Part shown: piece after piece, positions 24,804 to 35,574 of the stretch
Position numbering within the stretch: position 1 is the first letter of the stretch
How the letters are laid out: every line of letters starts with the position of its first letter
Source of the DNA: Morella rubra
Taxonomy: Eukaryota; Streptophyta; Magnoliopsida; Fagales; Myricaceae
DNA length: 64,000 nt
Reading direction: 5' to 3'
Assembly: GCA_003952965.2 (NCBI GenBank)
Contig: CM025854.1
Location: forward strand, 26,875,462-26,939,461
Made by a program: the position numbers and the translations under genes
The notes under the pieces: model-generated
The model's database searches: none
What the model saw: the letters and a program-made list of their open reading frames with translations, nothing else
Told to the model about the DNA's origin: nothing

Positions 24804-25489
24804 GTCTATCTCTTTTTGTTGTTTATGTCCTTTTTTAGTTTGTTTTTTGGGAGGCAGTGGGGGAGGTTGGGATTTGGAATTATGTTCTGGTTTTGCTTCG
24901 ATAACAATTCGCTAGTCACTGTCTCGTACACGATATATACCGCCAAACTTTTGGCTGATAGGATTCAATCGGATCATGTTTCAAATGACCCAATCCCTCG
25001 CACCCCGCGCATTGTTCAGGAAAAAGACCTACCTTGTTAATGTATTTTGTTTGCTACAGGCTCGTCCTGATTTTCTGTATTTGATCTGCGGATCCTCCTG
25101 TTGTTTATGAATGAATGACTACTTGATTAGGAAAAAAGAAAAAAAAAATCACTGATGACTGCAATAATAATTTTATTTTCCTCATAGCAGTAGTTATCTT
25201 AAAACCCAATCATATATCAAAAAGAAGGCCTACGTTTCTTCATGATCACAATTATTCTTTTTTCTTTCTTGAGCAAAAACGGTGGAAGGAGACATCCAGA
25301 GAGAGGGAGAGAGTCAGAGAGAGAGGACATGATATACGAAATTTATCCACAGTTTAGTTCAGTCGGATATGTAATCTGTCCAATTTACCGAATATGGAGT
25401 ATTTGCTCCAACTGACTTGCTCAAAGGAGACCAAGCTTTGACAATATCTCAATATTCACTTCCAACAATAGTGTTCGAATGCCTTTATA
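24804..25489. other. 3' flank of copy 5 and promoter remnant of copy 6
   Basis: A duplicate of the DNA that follows copy 4. From about 25435 it continues as the B-type promoter (ATTCACTTCCAACAATAG, then GAATGCCTTTATAATATA). It is cut off just after the TATA box by the insertion that carries the auxin-response-factor fragment. Confidence 0.65.
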
Positions 25490-25556
25490 ATATATGCATT
25501 TCTCTTGTAATGATGTGTTCATATATGGGACGTTGTTTGAAATATCTGTTCTACAG

Positions 25557-25874
25557 TATGACAAGGAAGCATTACTGGCATCCGATATGGGCCTCAAGCA
25601 AAGCAGACAACCTGCTGAATTCTTCTGCAAAACTCTTACAGCTAGTAACACTAGTACTCATGGTGGATTTTCTGTACCTCGTCGAGCAGCTGAGAAGATC
25701 TTTCCACCTCTGGTTAGTACCAGATTTCAAGTAGAGGATGGTGTCTTGTAAATTCTATCTGTTTCATCATCACCATGTTCATTTAATAGGATTTTTCAAT
25801 GCAACCCCCAGCTCAGGAGATAGTAGCTAGAGATTTACATGACAATTCATGGACCTTCAGGCATATTTATCGCG
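25557..25874 (+). pseudogene. auxin response factor fragment (ARF7/19-like), two exons
   Basis: Two spliceable pieces of the B3 DNA-binding region of an activator-type ARF. 25557-25712 encodes a frame containing [20 protein letters not shown] and [20 protein letters not shown]. 25790-25874 encodes [19 protein letters not shown] plus RHIYRG. The borders are GT-AG, so genomic DNA and not an mRNA copy was moved. The conserved Asp of TASDTSTHGG is Asn. Nothing before or after it belongs to an ARF. It lies between the TATA box and the start codon of SABATH copy 6. Confidence 0.88.
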
Positions 25875-26412
25875 GTAATGGACCCTTCAAAATATTACTG
25901 CTCTCCCTTTCCCGTGTCTTTCTGTCTGCTAATGTATGATTCATCAATGTTTTCTATTAGATACATGGTTCAAACCAAGAATTTACATTAGATATTTGTA
26001 TCAGTTGGACTGTTGGAAACAAGTATAATAGTATATTAAATTGTATAGTACGTTAATTGCAGGCCAACCTATGTAAACGTTAAGTAGATTTTGCTCAAGT
26101 CCAACTCCATTTCTCAAGCAAAAAAAAGAGTGCAAAAATGGCTCTGAGAGAAACTTGAACAAATATTTGCATTAGGCTAACATTACGGTGGCTTAACTTT
26201 AGATCTACATTGTCAAACATATTACATGCACGAGAATATTGGCTAGTGGAGTAGATTGCACTACTACATTCCTTTTATTTTTAGCACTTTCTTGGACCCA
26301 TTACTCTTGGGCAATCTGACAAACAGTTCATGGGCAAAAATAGTTTCTTGCAGTGTCAATGCGAGTTGGAAATTTTTCACGTCCTGAATACAACCAGTGC
26401 ACAAATAAGTAA

Positions 26413-26750
26413 CCTCCACAAACTACCGTAGTGACACATTACACCCCAAACTACCATCTTTAAGACATTGCACCCTCAAACTACCAATGTTATACACTTT
26501 GCACCCTAAACTACCCGCTTTGACACATTACACCCTCCAACTACTAATATTAAACACTTTACACCCTCCATTTGACAATAATACCCTTGAGAAATTAATG
26601 AATTGACAACAATATCTAAGGGCATTATCGTCATTTTAGTTTGAAAATTTGATAAAGGGTGCAAAGTGTTAAAAATTGGTAGTTAGAGGATGCAATGTGT
26701 CAAAATTAATAGTCTATGGTGCAAAGTGTAAAATATATGGTAGTTCATGG
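26413..26750. repeat. foldback MITE
   Basis: Long imperfect inverted repeat. The left arm repeats ACATTACACCC...AAACTACCA and CACTTTGCACCCT words. The right arm has their complements (AGGGTGCAAAGTGT, GGTAGTTAGAGG, GATGCAATGTGTC, GGTAGTTCATGG). Each arm itself contains several short tandem versions of the same word. Non-coding. Confidence 0.8.
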
Positions 26751-26819
26751 CGAAAGGAAAACTTTTGCTTGGCAAACTATTTTTCTCTCTCACCTACCCA
26801 CAAATCCATCAAGAGAGTG

Positions 26820-27117
26820 ATGACCGGTATATCAACTGCATCATTCCCGATGAAAGGGGGAGACGGAGCGTATAGTTACGCTCACAATTCCTCATATCAG
26901 GTACTGCAGGCTTTCATCTTTGTTATGGAACAAGTTTCTCACGTTTTGCATTACTTTCTATATCGAGGTCGCCAAACTTGCATGATGATGTTGGTCAAGG
27001 ATACTAACTTTTCCAAGAATTCCACATTTTGCAGGACTGAAGTGTGCCTAGGACTTGATTAAGGAGTCCGTTGCTGAAAACTTGATATGAAGGAATTCAT
27101 TTCCTCTTCATCTTCTC
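26820..27117 (+). pseudogene. SABATH copy 6 (B type), cut off in exon 2
   Basis: Exon 1 (26820-26900) is open and encodes MTGISTASFPMKGGDGAYSY and then AHNSSYQ. Exon 2 starts at 27035 with the first seven bases lost, carries stops, and ends at about 27117 where the sequence changes abruptly into a copy of AR401 exon 1. Everything downstream (SAM motif, active site, exon 3) is absent. Otherwise nearly identical to copy 7, so the loss is recent. Confidence 0.92.
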
Positions 27118-27943
27118 CGACGAGCGCTCGGTGGCGGCCGACTCCTGGTCCATCAAGAGCGACTACGGCAGTACCCTCGACGACGAACAGCGCCAGACCG
27201 ATGCCGCGGAGGCCCTCTCCGCCGCTAACCTCCGCGCTCCCTCGGACTACAGTTCTCGTTTCTCCAAACATCTGTAACGCTTCGTTTGGTTCACGAGAAA
27301 TTTTGTCGGAAAGTGACGGAAAAGTATCACGAACATTGGGATTTTGGATGTTAGGTTTTCGCATTGTTAGGGGTGTTTTCATTTCCGTTGCCGATGCTAT
27401 ACGCAGTGATTAATTGACCCAGATTAACCAAATTCTGAAACCTTTTCAATTTTCGTGAACATGACCATTCTGGTGAAGTTTGGTTAGTGATGATATGGAT
27501 ATTTATTCACCTATTATCATGCTAAGTCTGTTGTCACTTGTGGGCATAGATGTATACAGTATAGAAATATAAACCCATGACCCTTGTATGATAGAGGAAT
27601 GGCTCAAGTGTTGCCAGAAGAACAAGGCGGTGATTGTATATAATTTAGTTAAATGGGTGGTTAGTGTTGGGTTTGATCTTATGTTTGAATTTCACCAACA
27701 AAAATGCTTGGATCTGCTAAATGATAGGAGTATTGCTATGATAGAGGTCTTACAGATATGGCTATCTTTTGCTTCAACAAAACAGAAGAAAAGAACGATG
27801 GAAGTTGGAGAGGACATTATGTTCTCCCTTGTTGCACCTTGGGATTCATCTATTGTTTGGTTTCCCTGTTTCTATAGGTTTGGAGCTGAAGTTATGGAAG
27901 TAGTTGCTTCTTGGACCAAGAGCTTGTGCATTAACATTTCTCA
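27118..27943 (+). pseudogene. duplicated AR401 fragment
   Basis: Near-identical to 36445-37768 (middle of AR401 exon 1, intron 1, end of exon 2, intron 2, first part of exon 3), but with about 480 bp of intron 1/exon 2 removed; the joint falls in CAATTTTCG, where the source has CAATTT and AATTTTCG. About 22 bp are also missing near 27650, and the exon 1 donor changed from ACAGGTCTCG to ACAGTTCTCG. It is fused on the left to SABATH copy 6 exon 2 and on the right to the satellite-like array. Confidence 0.93.
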
Positions 27944-29300
27944 TTAATTGAGGTGGATGAATTAAGACCATTAGATCTATTACATAAAATAGAGACCGTG
28001 CTTTTGATATCTTCGGGATTCCCACCTAAGGAATTCCCTCCTTAGGTGGGAATCTGTTCCCATTTTGGGTACGGGTTCCCTCCAAAAGAGGGAATTCATA
28101 AGATATCAGAAGGCATAGTCAAAATTCATTGAATGCAATCTAATGGTCCCAATTCACACCAAGCTATATTACTCATTAATCTCATTAATTGATGTGAATG
28201 AATTAGGGGGTACGGTGGAGGGAATCCCAAAGATATAAGAAGACACAGTCAAAATTCATCGAATGCAATCTAACGATCCTAATTCAAAATCAAGCCATAT
28301 TACTCATTGATTTCATTAATTGAGGTGGATGAATTAGGACCATTAGATCTATTACATAAAACAAACACCATGCCTTCTGATATCTTCGGAATTCCCTCCT
28401 TAGATGGGAATTCGTTCCCATTTTGGGTACAGATTTCCTCCGAAAGAGGGAATTCTGAAGATATCATAAGGCACGGTCAAAATTCTTTGAATGCAATCTA
28501 ACGGTCCTAATTCACACCAAGTCATATTACTCATTAATCTCATTAATTGAGGTGGATGAATTAGCACCATTAGATCTATTTCATAAAATAGAGACTGTGC
28601 CTTCTGATATCTTTGGAATTCCCTCCTTAGGTGGGAATCCGTTCCCATTTTGCGTACAAATTCCCTCCGAAAGAGGGAATTCCAAAGATATCAGAAGGTA
28701 TTGTCAAAATTCATTGAATACAATCAAACAGTCCTAATTCACACCAAGCTATATTTCACATTAATCTCATTAATTGAAGTGGATGAATTAGGGGGTACAG
28801 ATTCCCTCCGAAAGAGGGAATTCTGAAGATATCAGAAGGCACGGTCAAAATTCTTTGAATGCAATCTAACGGTCCTAATTCACACAAAGTCATATTACTC
28901 ATTAATCTCATTAATTGAGGTGGATGAATTAACACCATTAGATCTATTACATAAAATAGAGACCGTGTCTTCTGATATCTTTGGAATTCCCTCTTTAGGC
29001 CCATTTTGCATACAAATTTCCTCCGAAAAAGGGAATTCCGAATATATCAGATGGCATGGTCAAAATTCATTGAATACAATCAAACAGTCCTAATTCACAC
29101 CAAGCTATATTTCATATTAATCTCATCAATTAAGGTGGATGAATTAGGAGCTAGGAAGGAGGGAATTCCGAAAATTTCAGAAAGCCCGGTCAAAATTCAT
29201 TGAATGCAATCTAACAGTCCTAATTCACAGCAAGCCACATTATTCATTAATCTCATTAATTGAGGTGGACGAATTAGGACCATTAGATCTATTACATTAA
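27944..29300. repeat. satellite-like array upstream of SABATH copy 7
   Basis: At least seven direct copies marked by CTCATTAATTGAGGTGGATG (near 27941, 28182, 28310, 28538, 28767, 28908, 29123 and 29257). Spacings alternate between about 230 and 140 bp. Longer units contain a palindromic GAATTCCCTCCTTAGGTGGG / AGAGGGAATTC block. Same family as 18015-18705. Confidence 0.85.
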
Positions 29301-29310
29301 TTGAATGCCT

Positions 29311-29320
29311 TTATATATAG
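29311..29320 (+). promoter_or_regulatory. TATA-like box of SABATH copy 7
   Basis: TTATATATAG follows GAATGCC, about 145 bases before the ATG at 29464. The same context before copy 3 is degraded to TTATACATAG, and before copy 5 it is deleted. Confidence 0.55.
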
Positions 29321-29463
29321 TTAGCTCGATAGCATAGCTGTGTCGATGAGTACAGGTAAACACACACACAAGAATTAGTGTGCACGTCAAGAACTTAAAG
29401 GAAAACTTTTGCTTGGCAAACTATTTTTCTCTCTCACCTACCCACAAATCCATCAAGAGAGTG

Positions 29464-31151
29464 ATGACCGGTATATCAACTGCATCATTCCCGATGAAAG
29501 GGGGAGACGGAGCGTATAGTTACGCTAACAATTCCTCATATCAGGTACTGCAGGCTTTAATCTTTGTTATGGAACTAGTTTCTCACGTTTTGCATCACTT
29601 TCTATACCGAGGTCGCCAAACTTGCATGATGATGTTGGTCAAGGATATTAACTTTTCCAAGAATTCCACATTTTGCAGAGAGAAGGACTGGAGTGTGCCG
29701 AGGACTTGATTAAGGAGTCCGTTGCTGAAAAACTTGATATGAAGGAATTCATTTCCTCTTCATCTTCCCCGAAACTATTCACTATTGCAGACTTGGGATG
29801 TTCTTTCGGACCTAACACACTCTTTGTGGTGGAGAACATTATCCATTCTGTTGAACTAAAGTACCATTCTTTTGGCCAAAATCAAGAAGCTCTGGAATTC
29901 CTGGTCCTATTTAGTGACCGTGCTTCAAACGATTTTAACACGCTGTTCAGGTCTCTCCCTTCTGATAAGAAATACTTTGCTGCCGGTGTACCGGGCCTTT
30001 TTCAAGATCGCTTGGTTCCCAAGGCTTCTCTTAATTTTGTCCACTGTTCCTACTCACTTCACTGGCTCTCAAAAATCCCAATGGAGTTGATGGATAGGGA
30101 CTCACCTGCATGGAATAAGGGAAGGATTTTCTATAATCACTCTCCTGATGAAGTTAGTGAGGCTTACTCAGCTCAGTTTGCAAAGGACATGGAGTACTTT
30201 TTGAATGCCAGGGCAGAAGAGCTTGTCTGTGGAGGGCTCATGGCCCTTGTCGTACCTTGTATTCCCGATGGGATTTCTAAACTGGAATTTTCAGACTTCA
30301 AATTTTTGGATCTTATGGAAGAAAGTCTCAAGGACATGGTGGATGTGGTAATATTCGACTAAACTCTATTAACTCCATATACATACCAAAAACATTACAG
30401 TAGAACAGCTAAGTCTTTGAAAACATATATACACGGAAAAAAAGCTTAACCGTGGTATTCACTTTTAACGAATCACTCTCTAGAGTACAACTTTAAACGG
30501 GTCTTTTTGATGTAATTTTTAATTATAAGACTCTTTTTGTCCATAAAAGTTAGTTGACTAACTAAAATCAAGATGGATTTGGATCAAGATGTCTATTTTC
30601 GAAATTGGGTTATCTATAACCCCTTCTGATACTTTTAGAGGACGGAAGTAGCTATTCGTCTTAAAAACGTTTTCATCACAGACACCCCGTGGATACTTTA
30701 ATCGAATGATTGGCTGGAACAAAGTTTCTGCCAACCGTCTTTGAAACAGGTGAATGCATCATTTCTGGTAATCGGTTATTTCCGTTGATGATTTTGATGA
30801 AGTCGTTTCATTTTACCTTAGGGATTGCTGACTGAAGATAAAGTGGACTCCTTCAACCTCCCACTATACCAGCCAACCCCAGTAGAGTTGGGCGCTTTGA
30901 TAGAAAGAAACAGGCGTTTCAGCATCGAAAAAATGCAACGTATAGTCCGCCCCGCACGGAAGGGATATGGTCTCCAAAGTCTGATTTCGATGATAAGAGC
31001 CATTTGGGAAGAACTTATTCAAGACCACTTCGGAACTGATATCGTCGATGAGCTGTTTGACCGACTGAAGAAGAAAATTGCAGAGTCGAACCTCTCGTCG
31101 TTAGAAATGGTTGCGGATATGTATGTCCTCCTCAGGCGTAAAATAGACTAG
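29464..31151 (+). CDS. SABATH carboxyl/N-methyltransferase, copy 7 (B type), intact
   Basis: Exons 29464-29544, 29679-30347 and 30822-31151 give 359 residues with no lesion. Motifs: MKGGDGAYSYANNSSYQ (Asn in place of the His of copies 2 and 8), IADLGCSFGPNT, CSYSLHWLSKIP with the substrate-contacting Trp and His in the salicylate-enzyme Met position, and a C-terminal DMYVLLRRKID. It is the only complete B-type gene; copies 3 and 6 are broken relatives. It differs from copy 2 in many residues of the C-terminal cap (NLPLYQPTPVELGALIERN, then RRFSIEKMQRIV), so a different substrate or rate is plausible (inference). A TATA-like box lies upstream, next to the end of the repeat array. Exact substrate unknown. 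Confidence 0.92.
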
Positions 31152-32291
31152 TACTGTTTTTACCTATTTTCGCTGGGAGTTCGGATTTGGCATTTTTTGC
31201 TTCAAGTCCTATTGAAAGTATATGCTACAGCTACTCTGATTTCAATAACGAATACGCCAAGAATAATTGGTTAGAATTTTCTATCCCCAATCTTCGTCTC
31301 CTAAGATGAGGCTATCCAATTGTGACCCTTATAATCTAATAATATTTTGAGTTCTATCGTTTATATTCTCCACAACCAGAAAACAAAAGGGTGCAAGACT
31401 GATACCGTATTGAGATGATGTTCTTCTGCTAGATGACAGGAGGCCTGTGTTCAATTATTTGGATTTGGCCGGCAGAGCAATCGTCTTAGTTTTATTTAGA
31501 TTATTTAAAACAGGCAGGATTGTAACTCTTTTAGAACTAAATACTCAACGACGAAAGGTTTGAGATCATCCAAACATGTCAAATGAGTCGTATTGGACAT
31601 ATCTATTTGAGAAGATTCGGACTTTAGCTGGGATTGGATAAACTTTAGGCATAAGAAAGAACGTTCATCCTCAATGAAAGTTCCAGTTTGACCAAGTTGT
31701 GAAGTTCTGATGCAGGGAGGTAGGACAGCTTGTTTCTCATGGTCAGAGTTACTCCAACTAAACAAATTCTGCATTTACTAGACTACATATTCATCCCCAA
31801 CCCTGTTTCTGATATTACTCGGTTTGGGACAAGTGAAACAAATTGAGCCGCCTGTTTAATTAAAAGCTTTTACTCAAGGACTTTTTTTCTCTTTTGTGCT
31901 GAAAATACAAAGTCTATGGTTCTTCATTGGGGATTTTATCATAGCAGTTGGAGCTGTCGGACTTGTACGCTTTTGGGGGACTACAGTTAAGCCATTTTCC
32001 TATCCGGTAGCCAGTTAAGCCACTTTTAGCAATGTTATTAAACCACTTCAAAGAAAATTAAGGCATTAGCCCCACTGACCAGCTCATAGAAAGCGACCGT
32101 TTTGGCACATCTGAATGCGAGCTAGCTCTTATAATTTCCTAACGCCTCAGGATTCATATGATGGTGGAGTCCTGCAAAAGAAATGGTAAACGCAGGAACA
32201 TGAATTAGAGAGCAAATCTTGAAGTTCCAATAAATTTTTTGCTTTCTGGTCTATCTTGCACTCGTATTCCCTCAACTCCATCCAGAGAGGG
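31152..32291. other. intergenic between SABATH copies 7 and 8
   Basis: About 1.1 kb without recognisable exons. The last 250 bases align with the promoter/leader region of copy 2 (AGTTAAGCCACTTT, CATGAATTAGAG and GCAAATCTT words), so they are the likely promoter of copy 8. Confidence 0.5.
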
Positions 32292-33764
32292 ATGGAAGGC
32301 ATATCAACCAGACCGTCTCCTATGAAAGGGGGAGATGGACCGTATAGTTATGCACACAATTCCGTATATCAGGTTGTTCATTTGCTTTCACTCTTACTCT
32401 TTTAGATGTATCAGTTACTGGTTTCTAGCTGGATACAGCAATTATTTCAGATGTCAAAATTTGTCCTGTTTGCATTACTTTTGGTGCTAAAGTTTGCAGA
32501 AAACCATGGTAATTGTCATTTTGTTAAGAAATTCACATGATAAACGGTCAAGGACGAACTATTGAAAATTTTATATTTTCCAGAGACAAGGACTGGAGAC
32601 AGCCAAGGTCTTGATCAATGAGGCCATTGCTGAGGTACTAGATATAAAGGAAGTCATTTCTTCTTCATCTTCCTGGAAATCATTCGCTGTTGCAGACTTG
32701 GGATGTTCTGTCGGACCTAACACACTCATGGCGGTGGAGAACATTATCGATTCTGTTAAACTCAAGCACCAATCTTTTGGCCAAAACCAAGAAGCCCTCG
32801 AATTCATGGTGTTTTTTAATGACCATGCCTCGAACGACTTTAACACGCTGTTCCAGTCTCTTCCTCCTGATAAGCAATACTTTGCTGCCGGTGTACCAGG
32901 CCTTTTTCAAGATCGATTGTTTCCCAAAGCTTCTCTCCATTTTGTCCACTGCTCATATTCATTACACTGGCTCTCAAAGGCTCCAAAAGAGTTGATAGAT
33001 AAGAGCTCACCTGCATGGAATAAGGGGAGGATTTATTATATCCATGCCCCGAAGGAAGTCCGCGAGGCTTACTCAGCTCAGTTTGCCAAGGACATGGAGT
33101 CCTTTCTGAATGCCAGGGCAAAAGAGCTTGTCAGTGGAGGGCTCATGGCCCTTATCTTAACATGTCTGCCGGATGGGAATTCCATTCAGTATTATGACTT
33201 TGCATTTATGGATCTTTTGGAAGCTAGTCTCAAGGACATGGTCTATGCGGTAACATTTGATCAAACTCTACCCCTGTTTAAGCCTAACACATATTAGAAA
33301 TATCAGTACTCTGGATTTCATGCTGTAGAACAGAGAATCTAACTCAATGAATCTTTTACTCATTTTATGTTAGAGGGAGGTTTTCTCCTCAATTTCTACT
33401 ACGTCTCAACTGAAATTGCATGATTTGATTTCAGGGATTGGTCTCCGAAGATAAATTGGAGTCTTTCAACTTCCCACAATACAACCCAACTCCAGAAGAG
33501 TTGGGCACTTTGATAGAAATAAATTCGTGTTTCAGCATTGAAAGAATGGAACCATTAGTCTGCCCTACCAAGAGAGGATCATCTGGTATCCATGGGGTAC
33601 GAGCAGTTTGGGAAGAACTTGTTGCTGGCTACTTCGGAAGTGATATCGTCGATGAGTTGTTCGATCGATTCGAGGAGAAAGTTGCAAAGTCCTCCATCTT
33701 CTCACAATCCGGCAACAAGCAGATGATTGAACTATACGTCCTTCTCAAGCGCAAGACATACTAA
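32292..33764 (+). CDS. SABATH carboxyl/N-methyltransferase, copy 8, intact
   Basis: Exons 32292-32372, 32584-33249 and 33435-33764 give 358 residues. Motifs: MKGGDGPYSYAHNSVYQ, VADLGCSVGPNT (SAM), CSYSLHWLSKAP (active-site Trp; His where salicylate methyltransferase has Met), and a C-terminal ELYVLLKRKTY. It forms a third lineage distinct from A (copies 2, 4, 5) and B (3, 6, 7); the dead copy 1 at the far end of the array is its closest relative here, so copies 1 and 8 may be the oldest pair bracketing the expansion (inference). Exon 3 has lost a few residues (KRGSSGIHGVRAVWEE) relative to the sisters (VSDIQSVMSMVRALWEE) but stays in frame. Confidence 0.92.
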
Positions 33765-34064
33765 TCTCTATGTAGTGCGGGCACTGTCAAGTGGATCATT
33801 GGAAATAAAAATCTGAACATATGATCGTCTAAGCAAATGGCTTGCACCTTCCATTCCTCTGTTTCCCGTGTACCCTTATGTGTTAGTCTCCTCTGTTTTT
33901 GTTCAATATATATACTCCAACAAAATAGCTGCCATTTGCATATGTTTTCTATTAACATTATGAATTGCTCGCAGGTTGCCATACAACTCGTAATTCAGAT
34001 ATGTTGTCCAATGTCACGAGATTCACGACTCCAACCCATATAATTTTTATGATTTTACTAACGA
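33765..34064. other. 3' flank of SABATH copy 8
   Basis: Untranslated/flanking sequence up to the border of the retroelement LTR. No other feature was recognised. Confidence 0.5.
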
Positions 34065-34348
34065 TGCAGGGGAACTAATGGAAAGGATGAGTTGTTTCTC
34101 ACACACTCACGTTTGGAATCTCACCAAAATAGGAAGTTTCTCACTTCAGACGAATTTGACTTTCATAATCTTGCTCTGCCTTTATTGAATAATCAACTCC
34201 TCCTTTATAGACTAGGAGGTTATAAAAACAAGGAATTCAAATAACAGGATAAACAAACTGGGCTAAACACCAGCTAACAATCAGCTAGAAATCTGGAAAT
34301 AGGAAATTTAAATTGGCAGAGAATTTGTAACCGTCAAGATCCCCATCA
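34065..34348 (-). mobile_element. Ty3/gypsy LTR, complete 3' copy
   Basis: On the minus strand it begins TGATGGGGATC, directly after a purine-rich tract (34349-34366), and ends CCCCTGCA, i.e. TG...CA. Inside are a CTATAAAGG box and an AATAAAGG polyadenylation-like word in the right order. Length about 284 bp. Confidence 0.7.
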
Positions 34349-35574
34349 ATTCTCCCCTCCTGAAAACTCGACTCCGACGAGTGGCAACCTTGATACAACT
34401 AATAGAGATCCGGGTTGAGACGAATCAACTCTTCAGCTTTCACCCAAGTAGAATCGAAGATAGGACGATTTCACCATTTAACCAAAACACTTCTGATATC
34501 CACCTCTTCGTGTTGACACAATCTAATCATCAAGAATTGCTTCAACATCATCTTTAAGAGCAGCTCGCTGGGGTAGTGAAGGCATAGAAGGGGCAACAAG
34601 CGAATCTGGTAACGGGCCAGCATAGGTGCTTAAATCCATAATATTGACGACAGGACTAATCTGGAGGTCAGGAGGAAGGTCCAAAACATAGGCATTAGAC
34701 CCCAACCTTTTCAGAATTTTGAAGGGACCTGCACGCCTTGGGTGAAGTTTATGGTAGGTGTTTGGAGGGAAACGTTCAGGCTTAGGCGCAAGAGAACCAA
34801 GTCACCTTCTTTAAACTCCACATGGTTGCGATGAATATCTGTGAGCTTTTTGTAGAGTTCGGTATTAACAGCCAATCGACGTCTAATGTCAGCATGCATT
34901 TCTTGAATATGTTGCGCAAAAACAATGCCAGCTTCACTTTCACGACAATGTATCGGCAAGGGAATTAAATCCACAAGTTGTCGCGGTTTGACACCCATCA
35001 CGAACTTCAAAAGGAGACACACCAATATTCGATTAATGGAACATTGATGCAAATTCAGGCTTTTGGTAAGAGTAAATCCCAGGACGTAGTATGATCTTGA
35101 ATCAGCATCCAATAAACTTCACCCAAGCGTGTAGGTCCCTTCAAAATTCTGAAAAGGTTGGGGTCTAATGCCTATGTTTTGGACCTTCCTCCTGACCTCC
35201 AGATTAGTCCTGTCGTCAATATTATGGATTTAAGCACCTATGCTGGCCCGTTACCAGATTCGCTTGTTGCCCCTTCTATGCCTTCACTACCCCAGCGAGC
35301 TGCTCTTAAAGATGATGTTGAAGCAATTCTTGATGATTAGATTGTGTCAACACGAAGAGGTGGATACCAGAAATTTTTGGTTAAATGGTGAAATCGTCCT
35401 ATCTCTGATTCTACTTGGGTGAAAGCTGAAGAGTTGATTCGTCTCAACCCGGATCTCTATTAGTTGTATCAAGGTTGCCACTCGTCGGAGTCGAGTTTTC
35501 AGGAGGGGAGAATTGATGGGGATCTTGACGGTTACAAATTCTCTGCCAATTTAAATTTCCTATTTCCAGATTTC
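34288..35574. repeat. large inverted repeat built from the retroelement 3' end
   Basis: The left arm 34288-34752 and right arm 35112-35574 are near-identical reverse complements of about 465 bp around a 359-bp spacer. Both arms contain the same 60-residue open stretch on opposite strands (34523-34705 minus, 35158-35340 plus) and the start of the LTR. Only the left arm continues into a full LTR. A transcript across both arms would fold into a long hairpin. Confidence 0.93.
34367..35111 (-). pseudogene. Ty3/gypsy polyprotein remnant (integrase C-terminal region and chromodomain)
   Basis: The minus strand encodes the end of a gypsy-type integrase (GVKPRQLVDLIPLP, then a HRNHVEFKEGDLVLLRL box), continuing after a frameshift into a domain with the LGSNAYVLDLP motif and a degraded chromodomain-like tail. 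Stops and frameshifts show it is dead. Reverse transcriptase, RNase H and protease are not present in the window. Confidence 0.82.

Larger units (their letters stand above)
25490..26754. other. insertion separating the TATA box from the ATG of SABATH copy 6
   Basis: Compared with the leaders of copies 3 and 7, about 1.26 kb of foreign DNA sits between the CCTTTATA box and the GGAAAACTTTTGCTTGGC leader word. It holds the ARF fragment and, at its right end, a foldback MITE. The middle (25875-26412) has no recognised feature. Confidence 0.7.

Noticed and set aside
27588-27947. 119-codon plus-strand frame in the duplicated AR401 piece
   Set aside because: Mostly intron 2 sequence of AR401 read through; not a gene.
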